Below, in pieces: positions 1 to 10,168 of a stretch of 64,000 nt of DNA. Below the pieces are notes generated by a model. That model was not told the DNA's origin and made no database searches. It was given only the letters and a program-made list of their open reading frames with translations. Positions within the stretch are counted from its first letter, which is position 1. Each line of letters begins with the position of its first letter. Source of the DNA: Nocardioides faecalis (GTDB taxonomy: Bacteria > Actinomycetota > Actinomycetes > Propionibacteriales > Nocardioidaceae); NCBI RefSeq assembly GCF_018388425.1, contig NZ_CP074406.1:3038001-3102000 (forward strand). Reading direction: 5' to 3'. Position numbers and translations under genes: made by a program.

Positions 1-180
1 CGCGTAGGTGTAGGAGTACGCCGTGCTGGCATTGATCTCACGCTTGAGGGAGTACTCGCCGGTGGACTCCCAGGCGCTGGCATCGTGCATCAGCTCCGCC
101 TTCGCCGCCGCTGCCGCGATCAACCGGCTGTAGAGCCCTACCGACCTGCCACCACCGCCACCACCGTCGTCATGCACCAC
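1..180 (-). CDS. possible partial hypothetical protein, C-terminus beyond left edge
   Basis: An open frame runs on the minus strand from a GTG at 180 (or ATG at 90) off the left edge. It opens with a glycine-rich stretch after VVHDD, then GLYSRLIAAAAKAELMHD, an alanine-rich segment that could be helical. No in-frame stop lies between 180 and 1; a TGA sits at 186-184. No family is recognised. A GGGG-type purine stretch lies only 3 bases before the 180 GTG, too close to be convincing, and the ATG at 90 has a weak GGCGGAG. The gene would lie downstream of meaB on the same strand. It may be real, but the evidence is only the open frame. Confidence 0.3.
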   Translation of the reverse strand, partial: MVHDDGGGGGGRSVGLYSRLIAAAAAKAELMHDASAWESTGEYSLKREINASTAYSYTYA

Positions 181-260
181 AACTCACCCCGCGTCCGAGT
201 CCGTCATCGTCGGCGGGTCTTCTGCCCTGAGACACTGCAGGCAAACCGTAGGTGCGGGTC

Positions 261-1238
261 TCAGCTGCTCTCGTCGTAGGCGGCGAGGATCCGGTCGGCG
301 GCCAACGGCGCGGTGAGCTCGCCGTCGAGCAGCGCGCTGCGCACCTGCCCGGAGACGGCCTTCACCGCCGCGTTGTGCCGCAACCGCTGGTCCAGCTCGT
401 CGCGGACCAGCGCCCAGGTGAACTCGAGCTGCTGCTCGGCGCGCTTGCGGGCCAGGCCGGCCTCGCCCAGGTGCTCGCGGTGCGCCTGCACCTGCGCCCA
501 CACCTCGTCGACCCGCTGGCCGGTGAGGCCGGAGCAGGTGACCACCGGCGGTGCCCACTCGTCGTGACCGCGGACCAGGCGCAGCGCACCGGCGAGCTCA
601 CGGGCGGCGCTGCGCGCCTCCTGCTCACGGTCGCCGTCGGCCTTGTTGACCGCGATCACGTCGGCGAGCTCGAGGATGCCCTTCTTGATGCCTTGGAGCT
701 GGTCCCCGGTGCGGGCCAGGGTGAGGAACAAGAAGGTGTCGACCATCCCGGCGACGGTCACCTCGGACTGGCCGACGCCGACGGTCTCGACCAGCACCAC
801 GTCGTACCCGGCGGCCTCGAGGACCGACATCGCCTGCACGGTGGCGCGGGCGACGCCGCCCAGCGTGCCGGCCGACGGCGAGGGCCGGATGAACGCGTTC
901 GGGTCGCAGGACAGCTGCGCCATCCGGGTCTTGTCGCCCAGCACCGAGCCGCCGGTGCGCACCGAGGAGGGGTCCACCGCGAGCACCCCGACCTTGTGCC
1001 CGGCGGCCGTGAGCCGACCGCCGAGCGCCTCGATGAAGGTCGACTTGCCCACCCCGGGCACGCCGGAGATGCCGATCCGGACCGCCGGCGGCGCCTCGGT
1101 GTGCCCGGCCAGCTCGGTCAGCAGCCGCCGGGCCGTCTCCCGGTGCCGCGGGGCGGTCGACTCGACGAGCGTGATGGCACGGGCCACCTGCGCGCGCCGG
1201 CCCGCCCGGATCCCGTCGAGCAGCTGCTCAACGTCCAC
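261..1238 (-). CDS. meaB: methylmalonyl-CoA mutase-associated GTPase MeaB
   Basis: G3E-family P-loop GTPase that chaperones methylmalonyl-CoA mutase, gating adenosylcobalamin loading and protecting the enzyme from inactivation. The 325-residue protein has a Walker A/G1 motif GVPGVGKS at residues 59-66, the conserved LAVDPSS segment at 87-92, ETVGVGQSE at 151-159 and the NKAD guanine-specificity motif at 198-201. Length and motif order match the MeaB/ArgK family. The start is a GTG 10 bases after the mutB stop, so the gene is very likely co-transcribed and probably translationally coupled with mutA-mutB. The adjacent mutase subunits make the functional assignment firm. Confidence 0.96.
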   Translation of the reverse strand: MDVEQLLDGIRAGRRAQVARAITLVESTAPRHRETARRLLTELAGHTEAPPAVRIGISGVPGVGKSTFIEALGGRLTAAGHKVGVLAVDPSSVRTGGSVLGDKTRMAQLSCDPNAFIRPSPSAGTLGGVARATVQAMSVLEAAGYDVVLVETVGVGQSEVTVAGMVDTFLFLTLARTGDQLQGIKKGILELADVIAVNKADGDREQEARSAARELAGALRLVRGHDEWAPPVVTCSGLTGQRVDEVWAQVQAHREHLGEAGLARKRAEQQLEFTWALVRDELDQRLRHNAAVKAVSGQVRSALLDGELTAPLAADRILAAYDESS

Positions 1239-1248
1239 CCGCGCGCCC

Positions 1249-3420
1249 TCAGTGCCCGAGGAGGTCGCGGAGCTTGGCCAGCAGGTCCAGCGCCGACTCG
1301 GCGATCACCGTGCCGGGCAGGAACACCGAGGCGGCGCCCATCTCCTTGAGGGTGGGCACGTCGTCGGGCGGGATGACGCCCCCGATGACGACCATGATGT
1401 CGTCACGGCCCTGCTCGGCCAGCGCGTTCTTGAGCGCCGGGAGCAGGGCGAGGTGGCCGGCGGCCAGCGACGAGACACCGACGATGTGCACGTCGGCATC
1501 GATCGCCTGCTGCGCGACCTCCTCGGGCGTGGAGAACAGCGGCCCCACGTCGACGTCGAAGCCCATGTCGGCGAAGGCGGACACGACCACCTTCTGGCCG
1601 CGGTCGTGACCGTCCTGGCCCATCTTGGCGACCAGGATCCGCGGCCGGCGGCCCTCGGCCTCCGCGAACTCGTCGGTCGCGGTGCGGACCTGTCCGAGCA
1701 GGGTGTCGCCCGCCTCGTTCGCCTCGTCCCGGTACACGCCGGAGATGGTACGGATGACCGCCTGGTGCCGGCCGTAGACCTTCTCCAGCGCCGCCGAGAT
1801 CTCGCCCACGGTGGCCTTGTTGCGCGCGGCCACGACGGCCAGGTCGAGCAGGTTGCCCTCCCCGGTGTCGGCGGAGCGGGTGAGCGCCTCCAGCGCGGCC
1901 TCGACCTCGCCGGCGTCGCGCTCGGCGCGCAGCCGCTCGAGCTTGGCGATCTGGGCGCGGTAGACCTCGTCGTTGTCGACCTTGAGCACCTCGAGCGGGT
2001 CCTCGGCGGCCAGCCGGTAGGTGTTGACGCCGATCACCTTCTGCGCGCCGGAGTCGATCCGGGCCTGGGTGCGGGCGGCGGCCTCCTCGATGCGCATCTT
2101 CGGGATGCCCTGCTCGATCGCGGCGGCCATGCCGCCGGCGGCCTCGGCCTCGGCGATGTGGGCCCAGGCGCGCTCGGCGAGGTCGTGGGTGAGCTTCTCG
2201 ACGTAGTACGAGCCGGCCCACGGATCGATGGTGTGGGTGGTGCCGCTCTCCTGCTGCAGCAGCAGCTGGGTGTTGCGCGCGATCCGGGCCGAGAAGTCGG
2301 TGGGCAGCGCGATCGCCTCGTCGAGGGCGTTGGTGTGCAGCGACTGGGTGTGGCCCTGGGTCGCGGCCATCGCCTCGATCGCGGTGCGCCCCACGTTGTT
2401 GAACACGTCCTGGGCGGTCAGCGACCACCCGGAGGTCTGCGAGTGGGTGCGCAGCGACAGCGACTTCGGGTTCGCCGGCTCGAACTGGCGCACCAGCCGG
2501 CTCCACAGCGCCCGGGCCGCGCGCATCTTGGCGACCTCCATGTAGAAGTTCATGCCGATCGCCCAGAAGAACGAGAGTCGCGGCGCGAACTGGTCGATCG
2601 TCAACCCCGACTCCAGGCCCGCGCGGATGTACTCCACGCCGTCGGCCAGGGTGTAGGCGAGCTCGAGGTCGGCGGTCGCCCCGGCCTCCTGCATGTGGTA
2701 GCCGGAGATCGAGATGGAGTTGAACCGCGGCATCCGCTGGCTGGTGAAGGCGAAGATGTCGGAGATGATCCGCATCGACGGCGTCGGCGGGTAGATGTAG
2801 GTGTTGCGGACCATGAACTCCTTGAGGATGTCGTTCTGGATGGTCCCCGAGAGCTGCTCCGGCTTCACCCCCTGCTCCTCGGCCGCGGCGATGTAGAGGG
2901 CGAGGACCGGCAGCACGGCGCCGTTCATCGTCATCGACACGCTCATCTGGTCCAGCGGGATGCCGTCGAAGAGCGTGCGGGTGTCGTAGATCGAGTCGAT
3001 CGCCACGCCCGCCATGCCGACGTCGCCGCGCACCCGGGGGTGGTCGGAGTCGTAGCCGCGGTGGGTGGCCAGGTCGAAGGCGACCGACAGGCCCTTCTGC
3101 CCGGCCGCGAGGTTGCGGCGGTAGAAGGCGTTGGACTCCTCGGCGGTGGAGAAGCCGGCGTACTGCCGGATCGTCCACGGCTGGGTGGTGTACATCGTCG
3201 GGTAGGGCCCGCGCAGGAACGGGCTGAGGCCCGGGTAGGTGTCCAGCGCGTCGAGCCCGGCGAGGTCACCGGGGCCGTACGACGGCTTGATCTCGATGCC
3301 CTCCGGGCTGCGCCAGCCCTCGCCGAGGGGCAGGTCGGGCGCGGCGTCGGCGCCCGCGTCGGCCGGGGTGGAGCCGGCGTCGAAGAGCGGGACTCCCGCG
3401 AAGCTGTCGGGGATACTCAT
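1249..3420 (-). CDS. mutB: methylmalonyl-CoA mutase, large (catalytic) subunit
   Basis: Adenosylcobalamin-dependent isomerase converting (R)-methylmalonyl-CoA to succinyl-CoA, the last step of propionate, odd-chain fatty acid and branched amino acid breakdown. The 723-residue protein has the N-terminal CoA-binding TIM barrel (for example [20 protein letters not shown]) and a C-terminal cobalamin domain with the DxHxxG motif at D604-G-H606-D-R-G609; H606 is the expected lower cobalt ligand. Length is standard for the large subunit of the heterodimer. Its ATG overlaps the mutA stop by four bases (ATGA at 3420-3417), typical translational coupling. meaB follows 10 bases after the stop. Confidence 0.98.
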   Translation of the reverse strand: MSIPDSFAGVPLFDAGSTPADAGADAAPDLPLGEGWRSPEGIEIKPSYGPGDLAGLDALDTYPGLSPFLRGPYPTMYTTQPWTIRQYAGFSTAEESNAFYRRNLAAGQKGLSVAFDLATHRGYDSDHPRVRGDVGMAGVAIDSIYDTRTLFDGIPLDQMSVSMTMNGAVLPVLALYIAAAEEQGVKPEQLSGTIQNDILKEFMVRNTYIYPPTPSMRIISDIFAFTSQRMPRFNSISISGYHMQEAGATADLELAYTLADGVEYIRAGLESGLTIDQFAPRLSFFWAIGMNFYMEVAKMRAARALWSRLVRQFEPANPKSLSLRTHSQTSGWSLTAQDVFNNVGRTAIEAMAATQGHTQSLHTNALDEAIALPTDFSARIARNTQLLLQQESGTTHTIDPWAGSYYVEKLTHDLAERAWAHIAEAEAAGGMAAAIEQGIPKMRIEEAAARTQARIDSGAQKVIGVNTYRLAAEDPLEVLKVDNDEVYRAQIAKLERLRAERDAGEVEAALEALTRSADTGEGNLLDLAVVAARNKATVGEISAALEKVYGRHQAVIRTISGVYRDEANEAGDTLLGQVRTATDEFAEAEGRRPRILVAKMGQDGHDRGQKVVVSAFADMGFDVDVGPLFSTPEEVAQQAIDADVHIVGVSSLAAGHLALLPALKNALAEQGRDDIMVVIGGVIPPDDVPTLKEMGAASVFLPGTVIAESALDLLAKLRDLLGH

Positions 3421-5165
3421 GCCAGGGCCTCCCGGGTCCGGTTGAGGAAGGACAGGGCGTCCACGCCCATGGCCGCGCTGTCGTCGACGTAGTCGGTGGC
3501 CTTGCCCGCGATGACCACGCGCTGGGCGCCGGCCTCACGCAGCGCCTCCGCCGCGGCCTGGCCCCATTCGGTGTAGACGGCGTCGGTGCCGGCCAGGCAC
3601 ACGACCGGGGACGGCTCGGCCGTCGCCCGGTACGCCGCCACGACGTCCTCGACACCCGAGGTCGGTCCGGCGACCTCGACCGCCACGCCGCCGGCGGCGA
3701 ACAGGTTGGCGGCGAAGGTGGCGCGGGCGGTGTGCTGGGCGATCGGACCCAGCGTGGCCAGGAAGACCGGGCGCGTGGCGGGGGTGTCGCGCAGCTCCTC
3801 GAACGAGGCGCCGTAGCGCCGGACCCGGTCGTTGAGCGGGTCGGGAGCCCGCTGCGGCAGGGTCTCGGCGAGGTTGGGGAACTCGCTCAGCCCGGTCAGG
3901 GGGCGCTTGCGGCGGGCGATGTCGGCCTCGCGGGCCTCGACGACGGCGGCGACGCGGCTGCGGAAGCCGTCGAAGTCGTGGCCGCCCTCCCACTCGGCCT
4001 CCAGGCGCAGGAACTCCGCCCAGCCGGCCTCCGCGAGGTCGCTGGTGAGCTGCTCGACGGCGTAGGCGCCGCCGGCGGGGTCGGCGACCGCGGCGACGTG
4101 GGACTCGTCGATGAGCAGGTGGTTGACGTTGCGCGCGATCCGGCGGCCGAAGCCCTCCGGCAGGCCGTTGGCGCTGTCGAAGGGCAGCACCGTGACCGCG
4201 TCCGCGCCGCCGACGCCCGCGGCGAAGGCGGCGACGGTGCCGCGCAGCATGTTCACGTAGGGGTCGTACTTGGAGAGCATCGGCCGGCTGGTCACCGCGT
4301 GCTGGCGCTGCGGGATGCCGCCGTCCGGGCCGGCCGAGGCGCCGCTGACCTCCAGCACGCGCGCCCACAGCACGCGGGCGGCGCGCAGCTTGGCGATGCT
4401 GGGGAACTGCTCGTCGGTCACCGCGTAGCGGAACTCGATCTGACCGGCGGCCTCGGCCACGGACAGCCCGTGCGCGCTCAGCCAGCGCAGGTAGGCCACG
4501 CCCACGGCGATCGACCAGCCGAGCTCCTGGGCGTCGCTGGCGCCGAGGTCGTGGGCGGCGGTGGCGTCGACGGCGATCGCACGGATGTCGTGCTGCCGCG
4601 CCTTGCCGGCCAGCGTCTGCAGCTGCGCGACGGCGTCGTCGATGGCGACCGGCACCTCGCGCAGCATCGCCCCGAGCGGGTCGATGCCGAGGTTGGAGTC
4701 GGGGTGCTTGGCGCCGGGCAGCGCGAGGAACGCCTCCGCCACGGCGGTGGTGGCACCGGGCGCGTCGAGCACCACGGGCGCCAGGTCGAGCAGCACGCCG
4801 GCCAGCGTCGCGGCGACGTCGGTGCTCTCGTCGGCGGCCAGCCACAGGCTCGTCACGCCGCCGTCGAGGTCGACCAGCGCCGCCTCGTTGGCGAGCTTGG
4901 CGTCCGGGCCGCTGACCAGGGAGCGGATGTCCCACGACCCGGCGCGCGAGGGGCGCACCGAGGTCGTCGTACCGCCGGGGAGGCCGAGCGGGGTCACGGC
5001 GATGCCGTCCAGCGTGGTGCGGGTCAGCTTCTGCCACACGTCGGAGTCCGGGGCGTCCTCGGCGAGCTTGCGGCTCTTGCGCAGGACCGCGGCCGTGGCC
5101 GCCTCCCAGTCCGCACGGGTGTGTGCGTCCTCGGGCTGCGCCAGGGAGAGGGGCGTGTCAGTCAC
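3417..5165 (-). CDS. mutA: methylmalonyl-CoA mutase, small subunit
   Basis: Non-catalytic partner of the heterodimeric mutase, homologous to MutB but without the DxHxxG cobalt-ligand motif; the C-terminal region contains [18 protein letters not shown] where that motif would be. I place the start at the GTG at 5165 ([13 protein letters not shown]), giving 582 residues, close to the usual ~600. The frame stays open about 200 bases further upstream, but that extension is arginine- and cysteine-rich and unlike the family. The Shine-Dalgarno is weak (AGG about 10 bases upstream), so a nearby alternative start is possible. First gene of mutA-mutB-meaB; the divergent promoter region is 5166-5353. 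Confidence 0.93.
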   Translation of the reverse strand: MTDTPLSLAQPEDAHTRADWEAATAAVLRKSRKLAEDAPDSDVWQKLTRTTLDGIAVTPLGLPGGTTTSVRPSRAGSWDIRSLVSGPDAKLANEAALVDLDGGVTSLWLAADESTDVAATLAGVLLDLAPVVLDAPGATTAVAEAFLALPGAKHPDSNLGIDPLGAMLREVPVAIDDAVAQLQTLAGKARQHDIRAIAVDATAAHDLGASDAQELGWSIAVGVAYLRWLSAHGLSVAEAAGQIEFRYAVTDEQFPSIAKLRAARVLWARVLEVSGASAGPDGGIPQRQHAVTSRPMLSKYDPYVNMLRGTVAAFAAGVGGADAVTVLPFDSANGLPEGFGRRIARNVNHLLIDESHVAAVADPAGGAYAVEQLTSDLAEAGWAEFLRLEAEWEGGHDFDGFRSRVAAVVEAREADIARRKRPLTGLSEFPNLAETLPQRAPDPLNDRVRRYGASFEELRDTPATRPVFLATLGPIAQHTARATFAANLFAAGGVAVEVAGPTSGVEDVVAAYRATAEPSPVVCLAGTDAVYTEWGQAAAEALREAGAQRVVIAGKATDYVDDSAAMGVDALSFLNRTREALA

Positions 5166-5353
5166 GAACGTCAAGCCTATCTTCGGGGAGCGGCATCGTC
5201 GGGAGTGACCATACTTCGGCCGCAACCCCGGTCCACGGCCCGGCGTGGTACCGCAGGTTTGCCAGGACCGTCGACGGGTCACGAGCCGACTCGGTCGCGC
5301 CCGGTGCCTCGCACGGGCGCAGCCCTCCGCTCCCGTCACACGAAGGTCTGCCG

Positions 5354-6421
5354 ATGCTCCGCACCACACCCGCCCGATGGGCCGCCGTGGTGGTGGCCAC
5401 GCTGGTCGTGGCGCTCGCGGTGCTGGCCGCGGTGGGGCGCGGGCCCTTGCGGAGCCAGGAGACCCTGCCGGTCGGCTTCGTGGCCGCCGGGTCCGCCGGC
5501 ACCGGTCTGGACGAGGTGGGCGCGGTGCGTCTGCCGATCGGCGTCGTGCGGCTCTTCGCCGGTCCGGCGGTCGAGGAGATCGCTGCGCGCCGGGTCGGCA
5601 AGGCCGGCGAGGGCCGGGTGCGGGCCCAGGACGGGGCGCGGATCGTGCCGCTGACCTGGCGCTTCGCGCCGGGCCTGGCCTACGACGACCTGATCGCCCA
5701 TCCCCTGCGCTACTCCCTGGCGGTGGTGTCCGACGACGAGCGCACCGAGCTCGGCGAGCAGGACGTCGACCCGCGTGCGAGCGCCGCTTCGGGGGTGCCC
5801 GCGGAGGGCGCCGCGGTCGTGGTGGTCGACGGCGACGGTCGCGACCTCGACCTGGTCGTGACGTACGAGGACGTGGCGCAGACCGTCGACGCGGCCTCGG
5901 GCGACCTCGACGCCGGCCGTGCCGCGGCCCTCTACCCCGACGGTCCGACCACGCTGGGCGTGGCGGAGGACTGCGACGCCCGGCGCACGCGCCAGGCGCG
6001 CAACCTCGACGCGGGCGCCGGCTCGATCTACTGCCGGGTCGGCCCGCTCACCCGGACGTCGTACCTGCCGGGTCGAGGCTGGGCCCCGGACGGGAGGGTG
6101 TGGAGTGCTGTGACCCTCACGGTGACCGCGCCCGCCGCGCTCACCTGGCTGCCGACCGGAGACCCCTACGCGGTGCGACACGGGGCCGTGGACGTGACCC
6201 TCTCCGGCGCAGAGCCGGTCAGCGGGCCCGCCCGGGGACCGGGCGCCCGGGACGGCCGGACCAGGTGGAGCGGCACGTGGGTGTTCAGCACGCCCGCCGA
6301 CCTCGTCCCTGCGCGGCTGCACGTGGCCGCCCCCATGACCGCGGTGCGCGCGGCCGGCTCCGACGCCGGACCCCCCACGGTCGTCTTCGGCATCGACCAG
6401 ACCTTCACCCTCAAGCGCTGA
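5354..6421 (+). CDS. hypothetical membrane-anchored secreted protein
   Basis: A 355-residue protein with one hydrophobic N-terminal segment (about residues 10-28, AAVVVATLVVALAVLAAVG) followed by a long extracytoplasmic part, so it is probably an anchored or secreted protein. The start ATG is chosen because GAAGG lies 7 bases upstream; the frame continues further upstream without a good ribosome site. Two cysteines in EDCDARR and IYCRVGP could form an extracytoplasmic disulfide. I recognise no domain. A small WXG100-like gene follows 40 bases downstream on the same strand, suggesting an operon. The gene is divergent from mutA, and nothing links it to propionate metabolism. Confidence 0.8.
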   Translation: MLRTTPARWAAVVVATLVVALAVLAAVGRGPLRSQETLPVGFVAAGSAGTGLDEVGAVRLPIGVVRLFAGPAVEEIAARRVGKAGEGRVRAQDGARIVPLTWRFAPGLAYDDLIAHPLRYSLAVVSDDERTELGEQDVDPRASAASGVPAEGAAVVVVDGDGRDLDLVVTYEDVAQTVDAASGDLDAGRAAALYPDGPTTLGVAEDCDARRTRQARNLDAGAGSIYCRVGPLTRTSYLPGRGWAPDGRVWSAVTLTVTAPAALTWLPTGDPYAVRHGAVDVTLSGAEPVSGPARGPGARDGRTRWSGTWVFSTPADLVPARLHVAAPMTAVRAAGSDAGPPTVVFGIDQTFTLKR

Positions 6422-6461
6422 GGCCCAGAGACCGCAGCCATCGACCCACACGGGAGTGACC

Positions 6462-6899
6462 ATGACCGGCGACGGCATCGACTTCGCGAACTTCGAAAGC
6501 TCTGCCAGCTTCGTGACGACCGGCATGCTGGACCGTCTCGCGGAAGCGATGATCGACGCCTTCATGCGGCGCAGCCAGCCCTACGTGGTCGACGGATCCT
6601 TGATCGGCGACCACTGCCACGACGTCGCGAGCAAGCTCGCGTCCGCGCCCGAGATCGGACCGTGGCTGCGAGGGGTCAGCGGCGGCGGCGGGAGCGGCCA
6701 CTACTCCTCGTTCTCCTCCCTGGTCGAGGTGGTGGTGGCCCTGCTCAAGAACAACGGCACGGAGATGCGCGACGTCGCCGCCAAGTGCGTGGAAGTGCTC
6801 AACGACTTCAAGGGAACCGACGACGGCATCCGCGCGGAGCTCGACCAGCTTGCCTCGGAGGTCGAGCAGCAGACCAAGGAGGACAAGGGCGTGTCCTGA
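6462..6899 (+). CDS. small helical protein resembling WXG100/ESX-secretion-associated proteins
   Basis: A 145-residue, mostly helical protein with no signal peptide or membrane segment. ATG at 6462 is preceded by GGGAG with a 5-base gap; a GTG two codons earlier overlaps that site and is less likely. The C-terminal half (LLKNNGTEMRDVAAKCVEVL, then a D/E/K-rich tail ending EQQTKEDKGVS) resembles the four-helix-bundle, acidic-tail pattern of actinobacterial EsxA- or EspC-like type VII substrates, with a Gly/Ser linker (GGGGSG) in the middle. No WxG tripeptide is visible and no ESX ATPase or EccB-E gene lies in the window, so secretion by type VII is speculative. Confidence 0.75.
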   Translation: MTGDGIDFANFESSASFVTTGMLDRLAEAMIDAFMRRSQPYVVDGSLIGDHCHDVASKLASAPEIGPWLRGVSGGGGSGHYSSFSSLVEVVVALLKNNGTEMRDVAAKCVEVLNDFKGTDDGIRAELDQLASEVEQQTKEDKGVS

Positions 6900-6935
6900 C
6901 GCAGGAGCCTCGGACCGGTGCTCGGTGAGCCAGGC

Positions 6936-7841
6936 CTATCCGGCGCGGTGTCCGGAGACGGTGTCCCCGTCCGCGTCTGCCTCACCGACGGTGCCGGCCA
7001 GTACGCCGTCCTCGCCTGGCGCGAGCACCCGGGGCGCGCCGGTGTAGACGTTCATCGAGGCGCCCCGCAGGAAGCCGACCAGGCTCAGCCCGCTCTCCTC
7101 GGCCAGGTCGACGGCCAGCGAGGAGGGCGCGGAGACGGCGGCGAGCATCGGGATGCCGGCCATCACCGCCTTCTGCACCAGCTCGAAGGAGGCGCGGCCG
7201 CTGACCATCAGCACCGTGCCCCGCAACGGCAGCCACCCCGAGCGCAGGGCGTGCCCGACGACCTTGTCCACCGCGTTGTGCCGGCCGACGTCCTCGCGCA
7301 GGACCAGCAGCTCTCCCTCGGCGGAGAACAGGCCGGCGGCGTGCAGGCCGCCGGTGCGGTCGAAGACGCGCTGCGCCGCGCGCAGCCGCTCCGGCAACGC
7401 CGCCAGCACCTCGACCCCGACGCGCAGCGGGTCCTCGCGCACCGACCACGTCGCGGTGGTCCGCACCGCGTCCAGGCTCGCCTTGCCGCACATGCCGCAG
7501 GACGAGGTCGTGTAGAAGCTGCGTTCCAGCGAGACGTCCGGGGCGGGCACGGCGGGGTCCAGCCCGACGTCGACGACGTTGTAGGTGTTGGTGCCGTCCG
7601 CGAGCGCGCCCGCGCAGTACCGGATCGAACGGATGTCCTCGCTGTCGCGCACCACGCCCTCGCCGAGCAGGAACCCCGCGGCCAGGTCGAAGTCGTCACC
7701 GGGCGTGCGCATCGTGATGCTCAGCGGCCGCCCGTCGAGGCGGATCTCCATCGGCTCCTCGACCGCGAGGGTGTCGGGCCGGTACGACACACCGCCCTCG
7801 CGCACCCGCAGCACGGGGCGTCGTACGCTCACCCGTCCCAT
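6936..7841 (-). CDS. fdhD: formate dehydrogenase accessory sulfurtransferase FdhD
   Basis: FdhD passes persulfide sulfur to the bis-MGD molybdenum cofactor, which formate dehydrogenase-type enzymes need for activity. The 301-residue protein contains the essential C-x-x-C pair as SCGMCG (C115, C118), the conserved GFLLGEG segment (57-62) and the DVGRHNAVDK segment, all hallmarks of FdhD. Its ATG at 7841 overlaps the stop of the upstream molybdopterin oxidoreductase by one base (TGATG), so the two are translationally coupled. The pairing supports a role in sulfurating that enzyme. Confidence 0.96.
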   Translation of the reverse strand: MGRVSVRRPVLRVREGGVSYRPDTLAVEEPMEIRLDGRPLSITMRTPGDDFDLAAGFLLGEGVVRDSEDIRSIRYCAGALADGTNTYNVVDVGLDPAVPAPDVSLERSFYTTSSCGMCGKASLDAVRTTATWSVREDPLRVGVEVLAALPERLRAAQRVFDRTGGLHAAGLFSAEGELLVLREDVGRHNAVDKVVGHALRSGWLPLRGTVLMVSGRASFELVQKAVMAGIPMLAAVSAPSSLAVDLAEESGLSLVGFLRGASMNVYTGAPRVLAPGEDGVLAGTVGEADADGDTVSGHRAG

Positions 7842-10168
7842 CAGCGCACCGCCGTCCCGTCGGTGACGGCGCCGGCCGGCTCGGGCACCGGCTCGGGCAC
7901 CGGCTCGAGGCGGACGATGACCCCCTTCGAGGTCGGGGTGTTGCTCCCGTCCGCGACGCTGTCCAGCGGCACCAGCACGTTCGCCTCCGGGTAGTACGCC
8001 GCCGCGGAGCCGCGTGCCGCCGGGTAGCCGACGACCCGGAAGCCCGGCGCACGTCGCTCGGTGCCGTCGGTCCAGACGCTGACCACGTCCACCAGCGACC
8101 GGTCGGCGAGGCCCAGCTCGGCCAGGTCCTCGGGGTTGACCATCACCACCCGTCGGGCGTCGTGGATGCCGCGGTAGCGGTCGTTGCCGGAGTAGGGGAC
8201 GGTGTTCCACTGGTCGTGCGAGCGCATCGTCTGCAGCACCAGGTGCCCCGGCGGGACGCGCAGCCACTCCAGCTCGTTGCACGTCAGCACGGCCTTGCCG
8301 CTCGGGGTGCGGAACACCCGGTCAGCCACGGGCGTGGGCAGCCGGAAGCCGGCGCCGTCGGCGATCTTGGCGTTGAAGTCGTCGAAGCCGGGGACCACCC
8401 GGGCGATGTGGTCGCGGATGCGGCCGTAGTCGGCCTCGAAGCCGGCCCAGTCGATGCGCGGGTTGGGCTCGAGGGTGCGCCGGGCCAGCCGGCTGATGAT
8501 CGCGACCTCGCTGAGCAGGTGCGGCGAGGCAGGCTCGAGCTTGCCGCGCGAGGCGTGCACCTGGCTCATCGAGTCCTCGACGGTGACGACCTGCACGCCG
8601 CCGGCCTGGCGGTCCACCTCGCTGCGGCTCAGCGTGGGCAGGATCAGCGCGGTCTCCCCGCACACGGTGTGCGAGCGGTTGAGCTTGGTGGAGACCTGCA
8701 CGGTCAGCCGGCAGCTGCGCAGCGCCTCCTCGGTGACGTCGCTGTCGGACATGGCGCGCACGAAGTTGCCGCCGACGCCGACGAAGACCTTCGCCCGGCC
8801 CTCACGCATGGCCCGCACCCCGGCGACCGAGTCGACGCCGTGCTCACGCGGCGGCTCGAAGCCGAACTCGGCGCCCAGCGCGTCGAGGAACGCGTCCGGC
8901 GGGCGCTCCCAGATGCCCATCGTGCGGTCGCCCTGGACGTTGCTGTGTCCGCGCACCGGGCACACACCGGCACCGGGGCGGCCGATGTTGCCGCGCAGCA
9001 GCAGGAAGTTCGCGATCTCGCGGATCGTCGGCACGCCGTGCTTGTGCTGGGTGAGCCCCATCGCCCAGCACACGATGACGCTGCGCGCCTCGAGCACCAT
9101 CGCCAGGGTCTGCTCGATCTCCTCGCGCGCCAACCCGGTGGCCGCGAGCACCTCGTCCCAGGTCAGGCCGGCCAGGTGCGCGCGCAGCTCGTCGAGGCCG
9201 ATGGCGTGCTGGTCGAGGAAGTCGTGGTCCAGCACCGTGCCCGGCGCGGCGTCCTCCGCCTCGAGCAGCAGCCGGTTGAGGAGCTGGAACAGCGCCAGGT
9301 CGCCACCGGGACGGATCTGCAGGAACTGGTCGGCGATCTTGGTGCCGCGCCCGACGATGCCGCGCGGGCGCTGCGGGTTCTTGAACCGGATCAACCCGGC
9401 CTCGGGCAGCGGGTTGACCGCGATGATCTTGCCGCCGTTGCGCTTGGTCTCCTCCAGCGCCGAGAGCATCCGCGGGTGGTTCGTGCCCGGGTTCTGGCCC
9501 ACCACGAAGATCAGGTCGGCGGCGTGGATGTCGTCCAGGGAGACCGTGCCCTTGCCGGTGCCGAGCGTCGCGCCGAGGGCGTCGCCGCTCGACTCGTGGC
9601 ACATGTTCGAGCAGTCCGGCAGGTTGTTGGTGCCGTAGGCGCGGACGAAGAGCTGAAGCAAGAACGCGGCCTCGTTGCTGACCCGACCGGAGGTGTAGAA
9701 CATCGCCTCGTCGGGTGAGTCCAGGCCGCGCAGCTCGGCGGCGACGAGGCCCAGCGCCTCGTCCCAGCCGACCGGCTCGTAGTGGGTCGCGCCGGCACGC
9801 TTGAGCATCGGCTCAGTGAGCCGTCCCTGCTGGTTGAGCCACATGTCGGAATGCGCGTCGAGGTCGGCCACCGAGTGCTCGGCGAAGAACTCGGCGGTGA
9901 TGCGCCGCGAGGTCGCCTCGTCGTTGACGTGCTTGGCGCCGTTCTCGCAGTACTCGTTGGTGTGCCGCTTCTTGTTCTCCGGCCAGGCGCAGCCCGGGCA
10001 GTCGATGCCCCCGGCCTGGTTGAGGTTGAGCAGCGTCAGCGCCGTACGACGGGGCGAGGTCTGCGACAGCGAGTAGCCCAGCGCGTGCTGCACCCCCGGA
10101 AGTCCGGCGGCCCACGTCTTGGGCTCGGTCACGCGCAGGTCGTCCGCGGGGTCCTCGATCGGCTTCAT
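7841..10168 (-). CDS. FdhF/YdeP-family molybdopterin oxidoreductase
   Basis: Bis-MGD molybdoenzyme of the formate dehydrogenase alpha-subunit superfamily, YdeP branch (775 residues). A CxxC-x13-C arrangement (C57, C60, C74, in GIDCPGC and NEYCENG) occupies the N-terminal Fe-S position. CSNMCHESSG carries C190 where E. coli FdhF has selenocysteine 140, so it is a plausible Mo ligand. Later segments GRGTKIADQF and FVGVGGNFVRAMSD fit MGD binding. The start ATG has AGGAG 7 bases upstream. No electron-transfer or quinone subunit is adjacent, only fdhD, so whether it is a formate dehydrogenase is not established; YdeP relatives have uncertain substrates. Confidence 0.9.
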   Translation of the reverse strand: MKPIEDPADDLRVTEPKTWAAGLPGVQHALGYSLSQTSPRRTALTLLNLNQAGGIDCPGCAWPENKKRHTNEYCENGAKHVNDEATSRRITAEFFAEHSVADLDAHSDMWLNQQGRLTEPMLKRAGATHYEPVGWDEALGLVAAELRGLDSPDEAMFYTSGRVSNEAAFLLQLFVRAYGTNNLPDCSNMCHESSGDALGATLGTGKGTVSLDDIHAADLIFVVGQNPGTNHPRMLSALEETKRNGGKIIAVNPLPEAGLIRFKNPQRPRGIVGRGTKIADQFLQIRPGGDLALFQLLNRLLLEAEDAAPGTVLDHDFLDQHAIGLDELRAHLAGLTWDEVLAATGLAREEIEQTLAMVLEARSVIVCWAMGLTQHKHGVPTIREIANFLLLRGNIGRPGAGVCPVRGHSNVQGDRTMGIWERPPDAFLDALGAEFGFEPPREHGVDSVAGVRAMREGRAKVFVGVGGNFVRAMSDSDVTEEALRSCRLTVQVSTKLNRSHTVCGETALILPTLSRSEVDRQAGGVQVVTVEDSMSQVHASRGKLEPASPHLLSEVAIISRLARRTLEPNPRIDWAGFEADYGRIRDHIARVVPGFDDFNAKIADGAGFRLPTPVADRVFRTPSGKAVLTCNELEWLRVPPGHLVLQTMRSHDQWNTVPYSGNDRYRGIHDARRVVMVNPEDLAELGLADRSLVDVVSVWTDGTERRAPGFRVVGYPAARGSAAAYYPEANVLVPLDSVADGSNTPTSKGVIVRLEPVPEPVPEPAGAVTDGTAVR

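Noticed and set aside
643..3492. Very long plus-strand open frame opposite mutB and meaB
   Set aside because: It is an antisense shadow of high-GC codon use: rich in Arg, Gly, Val and His, with no domain, overlapping well-identified genes throughout. The same applies to other long antisense frames such as those opposite icd, the ABC exporter, sdhA and pcrA.
6450..6899. A complete type VII secretion locus around the WXG100-like gene
   Set aside because: No EccA-E, MycP or second WXG100 gene is in the window, and no WxG tripeptide is seen in the protein.
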